DNA of 64,000 nt from CAYULW01 sp964445815 (GTDB lineage Bacteria; Bacteroidota; Bacteroidia; Flavobacteriales_E; Vicingaceae): positions 496,001-560,000 of the forward strand of contig CAYULW010000003.1 in the NCBI GenBank assembly GCA_964445815.1, given 5' to 3'. The number at the start of each line of letters is the position of its first letter. Within the stretch, counting starts at the first letter, position 1. Of the stretch, positions 34,320-43,743 are shown piece by piece. Made by a program: the position numbers and the translations under genes. Below the pieces are notes generated by a model. That model worked only from the letters and a program-made list of their open reading frames with translations. It was not told where the DNA came from and made no database searches.

Positions 34320-37300
34320 ATGAAATTTAAACACCTTATCCCTTTCCTGATTTTATTGATCTCAACTTCGGGCATTAATGCTCAGAAGAAAAAAGAGAAT
34401 GATGCTAGTACCTATTGGTTAAAATCCGATCAACTCAGCGGACTGAAATTCCGTAGTATTGGTCCGGCATTAACATCCGGAAGGATTTCTGATATTGCCG
34501 TTAATCCGAACAACTTCAATGAATACTACGTTGCTGTCGCTTCGGGGGGAGTCTGGAAGACAAGTAATCATGGTGTGACCTATGAGCCAATATTCGATGG
34601 GCAAGGCTCTTATTCCATAGGCTGTGTCACCATGGACCCAAATCAATCTACAACCATTTGGGTGGGAACAGGTGAAAACAACAACCAGCGTTCAGTCGGT
34701 TATGGAGATGGAGTGTACAAATCGGTGGATGCTGGAAAGTCATGGAAAAACATGGGATTAAAGACCTCTGAACACATTTCTAAAATTATTGTCGATCCGA
34801 GAAATTCGGATGTGATCTATGTGGCGGCTTACGGTCCCTTGTGGTCAGATGGTGGAGATCGCGGCGTTTATAAATCCAAAGATGGTGGTGAGAACTGGGA
34901 ACGCATTCATTTTGTTTCCGAGAAATCCGGAGCAGCTGATTTGGTCATGGATCCAACCAATCCCGACATTCTTTATGTTGCAGTTCATCAAAGAAGAAGA
35001 CATGTATTCACATACATTGGAGGAGGGCCTGAGAGTGCGATATACAAAACCACCGATGGAGGTCAAACGTGGGAAGAATCGAAAAGTGGATTACCAGAGG
35101 GAAAAATGGGACGCATTGGTTTGGCCATTTCTCCGGCAGATGCCAATGTCGTTTATGCTATTGTTGAAGCAGAGGGCGATGCACATGGATTTTTTCGTTC
35201 CACCAATAAGGGAGCAACTTGGGAGAAGCGAAGTAAATACAAGACTTCAGGAAATTACTACCAGGAGATTTACTGTGACCCCTTAGATGTAGACAAGGTA
35301 TTCAGCATGAACACATGGCTTCATCATACTGAGAATGGAGGAAAGAGCTTTGTAAAAACAGGAGAAAACCAAAAGCATGTCGATAATCACTGCATCTGGA
35401 TCAATCCGACCAATACCGATCATTGGATAGTCGGCTGCGATGGCGGAATCTACGAAACCTATGATCACGCAGCAACTTGGCAATACAAAGCCAATCTACC
35501 AATTACTCAATTCTATAAAGTGTCGATTGATTACGACCAACCTTTCTATAATGTTTTTGGTGGAACGCAGGACAATAGCTCACAAGCTGGTCCGTCCAGA
35601 TCCATTAACAATGCAGGAATTTTGAATGCGGATTGGTATATTACGGTTGGTGGAGATGGGTATGAAACTCAGGTAGATCCGACCAATCCGAACATCATCT
35701 ATGCGCAGTGGCAGTATGGTGGATTGATTCGCTATGACCGACAATCCGGAGAAAGAATAGGCATTAAGCCACAACCCGGAAAAGGTGAAGCAGCTTTCCG
35801 TTGGAATTGGGACGCGCCCCTGTTGATCTCGTCTCATGATCCGAAAATCTTGTTCTTTTGCGCCAACAAAGTCTTTAAAACGGAAGATCGTGGCAACACT
35901 TGGAAGGCGATCTCTCCTGATCTGACCAGACAAATTGACCGGAACAAGTTAAAAGTGATGGGTGAGGTTCAGTCTCCCGATGTGGTCATGAAAAACAAGT
36001 CGACCACCATTTACGGAAACATAGTTGCTTTTGACCAATCACCAAAAGATGCCAATTTGCTTTATGCCGGTACAGACGATGGCTTGATCCAGGTGTCTGA
36101 AGACGGTGGTGTAACATGGAACAAAAAAGAGGGCTTTAAAGGCGTACCAAAAATGACCTATGTCAATATGCTTTGGGCATCACAACACGATAAAAATGTG
36201 GTCTACGCTACATTCAATAACCATAAAAGGGGCGACTTTAAGCCATATATCATGAAGAGTCTTGATAAAGGAACTACCTGGACGGCTCTTCAAAATGATT
36301 TGCCGATAAGAGGAACAGTCTATTCCATTGCTGAAGATCATGTCGATCCGAAACTACTTTTTGCCGGAACAGAATTTGGTTGCTACGTGAGTGTAAATGG
36401 GGGACAGAACTGGGTCAAATTAGCTGCCGGACTGCCAACCATCTGCGTGCGCGACATGGCCATTCAGAAAAGGGAGAACGACTTGGTCTTGGGTACTTTT
36501 GGTAGAGGCTTTTATGTCTTAGATGATTATTCTGCCTTTAGAGAGCTGACCAAGGAAACTTTGGATCAAGATGCGAAGATCTTTCCGGTCAAAAAAGCTT
36601 TGGCTTATGTCGAGTCCAACCCTCTTGGATTAAGGGGAGTAGGGAGTCAGGGTGCTTCCTTGTATGCAGCGCCTAATCCTGAATTTGGAGCCACCTTTAC
36701 CTATTATGTTAAGGAGAAACCAAAGTCACCAAAAGAGCAACGTCAGGAGAAAGAAAAGAAAGCCAAAGAGGAGGGAAGAGACATTGATTATCCCAATTAC
36801 GATGAATTTGTTGCTGAAGATACCTATGAAAAGGCTTATTTGCTGTTCATTGTAAAAGATGCCTCGGGCAATGAAGTGCGCAAGATCAAACAAGCGGCCT
36901 CTGAAGGCATGCAAAGAGCCAATTGGAATTTGCGTTATCCGGCTACCACACCCATACGAACTGACACGGTTAAGGTGGGCCGTTACAGTGACCCAATCGA
37001 AGGGCCTTTGGCCCTGCCAGGTAATTACACGGTTGAACTTTGGCAGGCGGACAATGGCGAATTGGAAAAATTGACGGAACCGACTCCTTTTGAAGTGATC
37101 GCATTGGAGAATTCCTCTTTAGACAGACAGACAGTCGCTAACATTGCTTTTAAAAGAGAAGTGCAAGAGTTGAGAAGACGAATTCAGGGTAGTGGTAAAG
37201 AGCAAGGCGAATTGGATAAACGCCTGAAGCACATTAAACACGCGATTCAAACCTATCCGGGTGCTGATCTTACATGGATGAGTGATGTAAAAGCTTTAGA

Positions 37301-37598
37301 AACGGCTTCGCACGATATTCGCATCCAATTATGGGGCGATTACCACAAGTACAACAGGGATGTGGAAACTGTGCCCGGAACGGCCTATCGAGTAGAAAAT
37401 ATTGTTTGGGACAGCTGGTATTCGACATCGGACCCAACGGCGACCAATAAAGAGCAATATGCATTGGCCAAGGAAGAATACACCGAAATCAGAACAGAGC
37501 TAGATAAGATGCGATTGGCTGTTCAGGAATTAGAGGCAAGGTTAGACAGTCAAAACATTCCTTATACGCCCAATCGACCGAATTGGAAGGTGGAGTAA
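34320..37598 (+). CDS. Secreted sortilin/VPS10-like BNR-repeat protein
   Basis: 1092 residues with a signal peptide (LIPFLILLISTSGINAQ). Many BNR/Asp-box repeats (SxDxGxTW type: SVDAGKSW, SKDGGENWE, TTDGGQTWEE, SEDGGVTWN, SVNGGQNW) cover about residues 35-740, forming one or two large beta-propellers. This is the VPS10/sortilin-like 'glycosyl hydrolase' family frequent in Bacteroidetes. The C-terminal ~300 residues hold an Fn3-like domain and a helical, charged tail. Binding or hydrolysis of glycans or peptides is unknown for the family. There is no T9SS domain. The last 164 bases are duplicated at 42535-42698. Confidence 0.88.
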   Translation: MKFKHLIPFLILLISTSGINAQKKKENDASTYWLKSDQLSGLKFRSIGPALTSGRISDIAVNPNNFNEYYVAVASGGVWKTSNHGVTYEPIFDGQGSYSIGCVTMDPNQSTTIWVGTGENNNQRSVGYGDGVYKSVDAGKSWKNMGLKTSEHISKIIVDPRNSDVIYVAAYGPLWSDGGDRGVYKSKDGGENWERIHFVSEKSGAADLVMDPTNPDILYVAVHQRRRHVFTYIGGGPESAIYKTTDGGQTWEESKSGLPEGKMGRIGLAISPADANVVYAIVEAEGDAHGFFRSTNKGATWEKRSKYKTSGNYYQEIYCDPLDVDKVFSMNTWLHHTENGGKSFVKTGENQKHVDNHCIWINPTNTDHWIVGCDGGIYETYDHAATWQYKANLPITQFYKVSIDYDQPFYNVFGGTQDNSSQAGPSRSINNAGILNADWYITVGGDGYETQVDPTNPNIIYAQWQYGGLIRYDRQSGERIGIKPQPGKGEAAFRWNWDAPLLISSHDPKILFFCANKVFKTEDRGNTWKAISPDLTRQIDRNKLKVMGEVQSPDVVMKNKSTTIYGNIVAFDQSPKDANLLYAGTDDGLIQVSEDGGVTWNKKEGFKGVPKMTYVNMLWASQHDKNVVYATFNNHKRGDFKPYIMKSLDKGTTWTALQNDLPIRGTVYSIAEDHVDPKLLFAGTEFGCYVSVNGGQNWVKLAAGLPTICVRDMAIQKRENDLVLGTFGRGFYVLDDYSAFRELTKETLDQDAKIFPVKKALAYVESNPLGLRGVGSQGASLYAAPNPEFGATFTYYVKEKPKSPKEQRQEKEKKAKEEGRDIDYPNYDEFVAEDTYEKAYLLFIVKDASGNEVRKIKQAASEGMQRANWNLRYPATTPIRTDTVKVGRYSDPIEGPLALPGNYTVELWQADNGELEKLTEPTPFEVIALENSSLDRQTVANIAFKREVQELRRRIQGSGKEQGELDKRLKHIKHAIQTYPGADLTWMSDVKALETASHDIRIQLWGDYHKYNRDVETVPGTAYRVENIVWDSWYSTSDPTATNKEQYALAKEEYTEIRTELDKMRLAVQELEARLDSQNIPYTPNRPNWKVE

Positions 37599-37797
37599 CT
37601 ATAGCACATTGAAATTCTAGATATTTAAGCATAGCTATGAAATAATTCGATATGAGTATAAATCTATAAAATCTTTAATGCAACAAAAAAAATTAATTAT
37701 GCGTCTTTCAGATTTTATTAAACTAAGAGACAATTTATAACTCAGATACTGAAATCACTTATTAAGACCAGGCTACTTGATTAGGGTACTCAATGAA

Positions 37798-40449
37798 ATG
37801 TTTATAAAGCTCAACCAAGAACATAAAGATGGACGCTTTATTGCTGTAACCATTGTACTTCGATATATATTAGGGTTATTGTTTATGATATCCTACATCT
37901 ATGCTCAGGAGCTACCCTCGGCATTCATTAACTATACAGTTGAAGACGGTTTATTGAGTAATACCACTTACGATTTATTTCAGGATGCTAAAGGGTACAT
38001 ATGGATAAGTAGCGATAAGGGAGTTCACCGTTTTGACGGAAGTAGTATGCTTTATTATGATATGAATAATGGTCTATCAGATAATGACATTCTATCGATA
38101 CATCAGGACAAAAAGGGGAGAATATGGTGTTTTCCTTACAATGGAAAAATATCTTTCTTATACAAGAATAAAGTATTTAACTCTCATAATGATAGCCTGG
38201 TTGCAAAATTGGAAAGCAACAGTTTTTTCTCATCTTTTCTAGAAGATAGTATGGGTAATATCTGGTTGGGTACACGAAATGACGGCATATTTAAAATAGA
38301 TACATTAGATCATGTAGAATCGTTTTATTCAAGAAAGAATTTTTGGGGGGATGCCATTACGGTGGATTATATGTTTTTGGATAGACGAGGTGAGATGTAT
38401 TTGTCGCGTGTCAACTACTTATCAAGAATAATTGCCGATACATTACAATCAGTTTATGAATATACCTTACCTGATGCATTAAAACGAGTATGTTACATAA
38501 AAGATTCCGACTTCGTCTTATTTTCTACATCAGGAAAAATATACTGCCTTTCTTTATCAAACAAAAAAATCATCTGGGAGAAAGCTTTTCCGGGTGTTGA
38601 AAAGATAAATGCGATCGAATACCTGTCTGATGGAGGCATATATATAGGCACAGACAAAGGTGTTTTTTCCATTGGTAAAAATGGTAAAGTAAAGACAAGG
38701 CTTTTACATGATCGTAAAGTTTCTGATATACTAATTGATAAAGAAGGAAGTCTCTGGGTATCTACTTTATACAGTGGCGTATTTTTCTTACCTAACCAAG
38801 AAGTAGTTAACTATCAGTCTGATTCAAAATATATCATCTTTAGAGACTCAAATCAACTATATTTTGGTGGTTCCGGTCTAAAGTTGCAAAAGGTAAATAA
38901 GAATGGACAACTGGAAGTAACACTAGATTTAAGTCAACTGAGTTTGCTCTCTTCTCAGGACAAAATAACTGCTTTAGCAAAAAATGACGGAAACGGTTAT
39001 TGGATTGGCACCAATAGAGGAGTCTTTCTTTGGAAAGAGTCGAAAGTAGAGTTACTTAACTCATTAACCTGTAACGACCTGTTGTTTAAAAATGGGATAC
39101 TGTATCAGGCAGGCCAAAGAGTAATCCTTGCTTTTAACCATTTTGAAAGAAAGGAGTTATTTTCAACTCACCAAGGGAAATTGCGTTTTTTTGAAATTGG
39201 AGAAAAGAAATTAGAAGAAATATATGGTATAAATATATCCAGAACGCTGTGTTTTTTTCAAGGAGATGAACTTATTGCCGGAACCTCAAATGGATTATTA
39301 GCCATAGAAGGGAAGAACGTTAGAGAGAAGTTAAGATCTGATTTGTCTGAAAAAATTAATGCAGTCGCTCAGCTCAGCTCCGGCGAGTTGGTGGTAATGA
39401 CGGAAAGAGCTGTTTATCAGCAAATGAATGACAGCATGAAGATCATAGAAAGTTTGTCTAATAAAGCGGGGATTAAGTATTCCTCTATATATATTGATAA
39501 GAATAATGAAATATGGATAGGCTCAAACAAGGGCGTTTTTTGGGTAACAAGAGAGCGAGATGCCTTTGAAGTAAAGCAAATAGATTTGCAAAACGGATTA
39601 GAGAGCAGTGCAATTAATGATCTCTTGGTTATGGATGATACCTTATGGTTAGCAACGATGAGCGGAATAACATCTATTCCCGTAAGTAGTATAAAAAATA
39701 CTCCCCCTCTGTTGTATATAGATTCCATTGTTTCTGATCGTCAAATTTTGACTGGACAAACATTAAATAAAGTCGATGATAACATAAGTGTTCATCTAAG
39801 CGGAATCTCCTTCAAAAATCAACATGGATTAGAGTTCCATTATGAGCTAAAAGGAGGTCTTACAAAGTCGGGTGTTTCTTTCGAAAAAAAGATCCAATTG
39901 GAAAAACTACCTCCTGCTAAATACACTCTTTCGATTTATGCTTCAACAACAAATGGTTTTAGAAGCAACAGAGAGCTTATCCACTTCGAGGTAATAAGAC
40001 CTTGGTGGAAACATCCTTGGTTGTGGGGGGGGGCAACACTTGTAACGGTATTGCTTTTTGTTAGAGGAATAAGGTTCAATAAAAAGAAAATACTGCAACA
40101 CTTACAGGAAAATCAGAAGAAAGAGAAAGAAAGGAGCATACTGATAAAATCCAGTTTGTCAGGAGAGGAGATAAAGGTACTTCATAGTGAAATAAATTTT
40201 ATAAAAGCAGCCGGTGATTATATAGAATTACATCACGGGGCAGAAAAAACTCTGGTAAGAATAACGATGAAAAGCATTTTTTCTCAACTTGAGGAAAATA
40301 CCTCTTTTATCAGGGTACATAAATCGTATATCGTTAACATGGAAAAAGTAGATCGTTTCGATAAAAATAACATCCATATTTTCGATTATACCATACCCAT
40401 TAGCAGAACAAAAAAAAACCAGGTGAAAGACTATTTTACCTCGTCTTAA
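37798..40449 (+). CDS. Transmembrane one-component regulator: periplasmic propeller plus cytoplasmic LytTR domain
   Basis: 883 residues from the ATG at 37798; a TTG at 37777 is also in frame. A signal or anchor helix (LRYILGLLFMISYIYAQ) is followed by two-component-regulator propeller blades (NYTVEDGLLSNTTYDLFQDAKGYIWISSDKG and repeats with IWLGTRNDGIF, GYWIGTNRGVF, EIWIGSNKGVFWV) to about residue 620. A Y_Y_Y-type immunoglobulin-like domain follows. One membrane helix (WKHPWLWGGATLVTVLLFV) and a coiled coil lead to a LytTR DNA-binding domain (about 780-883, EINFIKAAGDYIELHHG...FIRVHKSYIVNM). No histidine kinase or receiver is present. A run of nine G at 40025-40033 lies at the membrane helix. 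Confidence 0.9.
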   Translation: MFIKLNQEHKDGRFIAVTIVLRYILGLLFMISYIYAQELPSAFINYTVEDGLLSNTTYDLFQDAKGYIWISSDKGVHRFDGSSMLYYDMNNGLSDNDILSIHQDKKGRIWCFPYNGKISFLYKNKVFNSHNDSLVAKLESNSFFSSFLEDSMGNIWLGTRNDGIFKIDTLDHVESFYSRKNFWGDAITVDYMFLDRRGEMYLSRVNYLSRIIADTLQSVYEYTLPDALKRVCYIKDSDFVLFSTSGKIYCLSLSNKKIIWEKAFPGVEKINAIEYLSDGGIYIGTDKGVFSIGKNGKVKTRLLHDRKVSDILIDKEGSLWVSTLYSGVFFLPNQEVVNYQSDSKYIIFRDSNQLYFGGSGLKLQKVNKNGQLEVTLDLSQLSLLSSQDKITALAKNDGNGYWIGTNRGVFLWKESKVELLNSLTCNDLLFKNGILYQAGQRVILAFNHFERKELFSTHQGKLRFFEIGEKKLEEIYGINISRTLCFFQGDELIAGTSNGLLAIEGKNVREKLRSDLSEKINAVAQLSSGELVVMTERAVYQQMNDSMKIIESLSNKAGIKYSSIYIDKNNEIWIGSNKGVFWVTRERDAFEVKQIDLQNGLESSAINDLLVMDDTLWLATMSGITSIPVSSIKNTPPLLYIDSIVSDRQILTGQTLNKVDDNISVHLSGISFKNQHGLEFHYELKGGLTKSGVSFEKKIQLEKLPPAKYTLSIYASTTNGFRSNRELIHFEVIRPWWKHPWLWGGATLVTVLLFVRGIRFNKKKILQHLQENQKKEKERSILIKSSLSGEEIKVLHSEINFIKAAGDYIELHHGAEKTLVRITMKSIFSQLEENTSFIRVHKSYIVNMEKVDRFDKNNIHIFDYTIPISRTKKNQVKDYFTSS

Positions 40450-40598
40450 TGGATTCAAAGCAGATTACTTGCTTTTATTCTAAAAGTATTTCATTCTTAT
40501 AAATACATTTCACCTTGTTTTTAATGCATTTCATCGAAAACCTTTGATAATGAAGAGTTCAGAAGATCGTTTGTCGATTACTTTGCTCTAAAAAAATT

Positions 40599-42416
40599 AT
40601 GAAAAAGATGAAAAATTTATGGAAGACAACAATGCTAATGTTGGCATTTAATCAGCTTGCATATGCCCAAGATGGGTTTAATATCTCCTATCACTCTGAC
40701 CAAAATCTTAAACATGGACAATATTCAATAGAAGAAGTGAAGGGAGGCAATAATGTTACGGATTATTCATACGCTATTGCCGGAACAATAATAGACGATC
40801 AAGGAAATGAAAGAATGCATGTTTTTACAACAGATATTGATGGAAATATAATTTGGGAAAAAATAATTGAAGGAGATCGTGGTAGAGTCTTAGATGTTGC
40901 TTTGGACTATAAATTGAATAAAATTGCCATTACCGGGTTTTTAGGGATAGAAGGCCAATCTGAAAATTTATACATAGCAGTGCTAGATGGGAGAGACGGT
41001 TCTATGATAATAGACAGAGAGTATACAAAAGAAGAAGCCCGGACTGTAGGACACACCATCACCTTCTGTGATGATGGACAGTCATTGATTATTGGGGGTG
41101 CAAGACCTCTTAACAATTCTGCACTACTTTCGACAGGTGCTGCTCTATTAATAAAAGTAGACGTTCAGACTTTACAACCCATATGGTTAAATACTATTAA
41201 TAGAATTGGGGGCTGTATCGTTCTATATGCATCAATAAATGAAATGTTAGTACTAAATAAGAATAAACTTTTAATAACTGGTAGTGTATATAGGGACATT
41301 GGTCCTAATGGACAGTTAGGTTATGTGTTAACAGGAGTGATTGATATAGCAACTGGAACCATGAATTTTGGTGGAACAGTAAGACCCTTAAATACTCATG
41401 GGGCACAGGTGCTTGGAACATCGGCACATTATGACGCTTACACACAAAATGTATATCTGCTCTATAATGCCGGAGATCTTGTAACTGGAAATCTTGTAAG
41501 ACCTTATATTGATTCTTATCGGTTTACAGGCACTGCTTTGACTCATCTTTCTTCTTATAAGTTTGATATTTTTCCGGCATTATCAATTCCAGGTTTTTCC
41601 AGTACCAATCCCAATATGGCAGGCCTTGGTTTAATGCCTAATCATGAGGAAAATTCTTTAAATATAATAGGTTTGATGGAAGAAAATAAAAGTAATAATG
41701 ATGCTACGGTTGTTTTCTCTCAGGAAGTTAAAATTACTTCAGCAGGTTTGACTTTACCTTTCGATGGAATAATATATCCAAATACACTAATTGCAAGTGG
41801 ATTTCCGAATTCCAATTATGATCTGTATTCCGTCTTTAAAGGAGGTACAATGAGTGGTGTTTATACACCAAAATTTACAACTTTAGGTGCTTTTCGTAAT
41901 TCTTATGTAACCATAGCGCCTATTGATAATTCAAATTACGGTATACAGTTTGTTTCCAGAGAACTTGGATCAACAGTGGACTGTAATGAAAATTTTACAT
42001 CATTTGTTGGAAGTTTTAATTGGTCCTCTGGTGGATGTTTTAACTACAATAGTGAAAGCATTCAACATGAATTAAAGAATTCTCCTGTGGAAAACACCAT
42101 TTTTACCCCGGAACTAATCTGTGGCGAATGGACGCCGGGAGAGTATTACAGAAAAAAGTCATCTTTAGAAGGTTCTTCTTTAAGACTTAACTCTAACACA
42201 ATAAACGAAGAATTAGTATTCCGTATAGATGGTAAAGGTTTATATCATTTAAGTATTATAGATATAAGTGGAAGAAAAGTTTTGGAAGACTCCTTTTTTT
42301 CTGAAGGTTCAGATATAAGTGTCAACACTTCTTCCATGAAACCGGGAGTCTATTTTCTGAAGGTGCGTACTTCAAAAAATCGTGTAATGGTTAAGAAAAT
42401 AATTAAAGAACTATAA
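40599..42416 (+). CDS. Secreted protein with T9SS sorting domain
   Basis: 605 residues with a signal peptide (TTMLMLAFNQLAYAQ). The body (about 22-500) has repeated beta-strand units of the pattern SYAIAGTIIDD...GNIIWEKIIEGD and KIAITGFL. This is like the 'delta-60 repeat' or SBBP-type propellers of exported Bacteroidetes proteins. The C-terminus (about 530-605) is a T9SS type A domain (LYHLSIIDISGRKVLEDS ... SSMKPGVYFLKVRTSKNRVM). It follows the propeller-LytTR regulator by ~150 bases on the same strand and is a natural candidate target of it. No enzymatic residues are recognised. Confidence 0.85.
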   Translation: MKKMKNLWKTTMLMLAFNQLAYAQDGFNISYHSDQNLKHGQYSIEEVKGGNNVTDYSYAIAGTIIDDQGNERMHVFTTDIDGNIIWEKIIEGDRGRVLDVALDYKLNKIAITGFLGIEGQSENLYIAVLDGRDGSMIIDREYTKEEARTVGHTITFCDDGQSLIIGGARPLNNSALLSTGAALLIKVDVQTLQPIWLNTINRIGGCIVLYASINEMLVLNKNKLLITGSVYRDIGPNGQLGYVLTGVIDIATGTMNFGGTVRPLNTHGAQVLGTSAHYDAYTQNVYLLYNAGDLVTGNLVRPYIDSYRFTGTALTHLSSYKFDIFPALSIPGFSSTNPNMAGLGLMPNHEENSLNIIGLMEENKSNNDATVVFSQEVKITSAGLTLPFDGIIYPNTLIASGFPNSNYDLYSVFKGGTMSGVYTPKFTTLGAFRNSYVTIAPIDNSNYGIQFVSRELGSTVDCNENFTSFVGSFNWSSGGCFNYNSESIQHELKNSPVENTIFTPELICGEWTPGEYYRKKSSLEGSSLRLNSNTINEELVFRIDGKGLYHLSIIDISGRKVLEDSFFSEGSDISVNTSSMKPGVYFLKVRTSKNRVMVKKIIKEL

Positions 42417-42452
42417 TTAACGCATTGTGCACCTATAAATCGCAATACTATC

Positions 42453-42510
42453 TCATTTAAGTTAGAAAAGCAAAGAGCCTCCAGGCTCTTTGCTTTTCTA
42501 ACTTAAATGA
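42453..42510. terminator. Perfect inverted repeat with 28-bp arms (probable terminator, unusually long)
   Basis: Arms 42453-42480 and 42483-42510 are perfectly complementary with only CC between them. The inner part (AAAGCAAAGAGCCT..) looks like a terminator for the preceding gene, but a T tract is interrupted and the stem is far longer than needed. Confidence 0.85.
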
Positions 42511-42532
42511 TCTGTATGGGACTATCTTCGAA
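42490..42532 (-). other. tRNA-3'-end-like relic 1
   Basis: ATGATCTGTATGGGACTATCTTCGAA differs at three positions from the relic at 43511-43572 and, like it, follows a hairpin. Its right edge joins the duplicated fragment at 42535. Origin from a tRNA is suggested only by homology with the other relics. Confidence 0.35.
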
Positions 42533-42534
42533 TT

Positions 42535-42698
42535 CAACGGCGACCAATAAAGAACAGTATGCCTTGGCCAAGGAAGAATACGCTGAAATCAGAACACAGC
42601 TGGATAAGATGCGATTGGCTGTTCAGGAAATAGGAGCAAGTTTAGACAGTCAAAACATTCCTTATATGCCCAATCGACCGAATTGGAAGGAGGAGTAA
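42535..42698 (+). pseudogene. Duplicated 3' fragment of the sortilin/BNR gene
   Basis: These 164 bases match 37435-37598, the end of the gene at 34320-37598, at roughly 90% identity including the stop codon. The encoded tail ATNKEQYALAKEEYAEIRTQLDKMRLAVQE...NRPNWKEE keeps the frame. No start, signal peptide or propeller is attached, so it is a dead partial duplicate. Confidence 0.9.
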
Positions 42699-42795
42699 CG
42701 TTCGGTTTATTTTTGACAACTGTTTCATATGACTTGTAGCTGTTTTAAGTTGCGAGTCATTTTCCACCTAAGTAGAAACAAAGAGTTTTGTCGTC

Positions 42796-43329
42796 TTAAA
42801 ATGACCAAATAACCTGCAATGGTTTTTCCATCCACGGCAATTTTATGGTTGAAAATGAAAAAGGGGATTGTACTAATAAAATATCATATGGTCGTTTTTC
42901 AACAATCAGTTGCCAATGCTTTTCGGTCTCGTGCAAAATACCTTCCCGGATCAACCAATTTCCGCGAAAACCATCGATTGAGCTATGTCCAATAGCCTTC
43001 CAATAGTTCATTGCAGATTGAATCATTCCGTCAATAAGTTGTTTTTGATCCTCGCTTATGTCTATACTGCTCTTCAAAGGAATAGTTGGTGACAACCCAA
43101 CCAAAATCGCATTCAAAGTCAAAAGAGATTCTTCAGTTTGGCTAACTCCCGATGCGATATATTGTAAATAATGTATTGAATCCAACTGCGCATTATCTGA
43201 TATAAACGCATCATTTTTAACAAGTTCCAAACGCTCAAATAACATTGAAAAATAATTATTCAGTATAACCAATCCTGCATTTGGAACGGAAATACCTTCG
43301 AGTGGGAATGCTGTTGATTTTGCACTCAT
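42796..43329 (-). CDS. Orphan CIS tape-measure-type C-terminal domain protein (CIS_TMP-like)
   Basis: 177 residues. The pattern ISVPNAGLVILNNYFSMLFERL, then HYLQYIASGVSQTEESLLTLNAILVGLS, IDGFRGNWLIREG, WQLIVEKRPYDILL and FSTIKLPWMEKPLQVIW matches the conserved C-terminal region of Bacteroidetes 'contractile injection system tape measure protein' (CIS_TMP). Those proteins are normally several hundred residues and lie in gene clusters for sheath, tube and baseplate. Here only the end domain is encoded, with a short N-terminus (MSAKSTAFPLEG) and no CIS gene within the window. It could be a remnant or a repurposed single-domain protein. It lies between two tRNA-like relics. Confidence 0.78.
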   Translation of the reverse strand: MSAKSTAFPLEGISVPNAGLVILNNYFSMLFERLELVKNDAFISDNAQLDSIHYLQYIASGVSQTEESLLTLNAILVGLSPTIPLKSSIDISEDQKQLIDGMIQSAMNYWKAIGHSSIDGFRGNWLIREGILHETEKHWQLIVEKRPYDILLVQSPFSFSTIKLPWMEKPLQVIWSF

Positions 43330-43743
43330 ATTTGATTTTCAATTATTGTATTTATTCGGTAATGCTTAACAACGTCAGTAGCTAAGGCGAGTTTCGGTAT
43401 CGAAGATATGTAATAAGATTCGATCAATCGAAACAAAGTTCTTTTGGTCTGTCTCAATTCACTTTACAATGCCCAATTTAGATGAAGTAAAAAGGATGCC
43501 TATTAGCCTTTTGCTTTAATGATCTGCATGGGGGCTATCTTCGAAACCCATTGCTAAAAGTTTTCTATAAGGAATTAGTGAATTGTACACTTAAAGATAG
43601 TCTTAACGATCAAGCATGAAGATAGTGCTTTAGCATTATATTTTATGTATTGTTAAATTTTGTATTCTTTCTTAACCAAAGTCAATGAATCCCACTTTGA
43701 AGTCGAGGTAGATTTGCCTTAAACAAATTTTAAATCCTTGATT
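43330..43743. other. 414-base intergenic region with a relic
   Basis: This spacer holds the promoter side of both flanking genes, which diverge. The only structure I see is the hairpin (AAAAGG...CCTTTT, about 43488-43512) joined to the tRNA-like relic at 43511-43572. Confidence 0.5.
43511..43572 (-). other. tRNA-3'-end-like relic 2
   Basis: The stretch CATGGGGGCTATCTTCGAAACCCATTGCTAA.. aligns with the relic at 45251-45331 across ~45 bases and holds the T-loop hallmark TTCGAA. It is preceded by a weak terminator-like hairpin. No intact tRNA can be folded from it. Confidence 0.45.
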
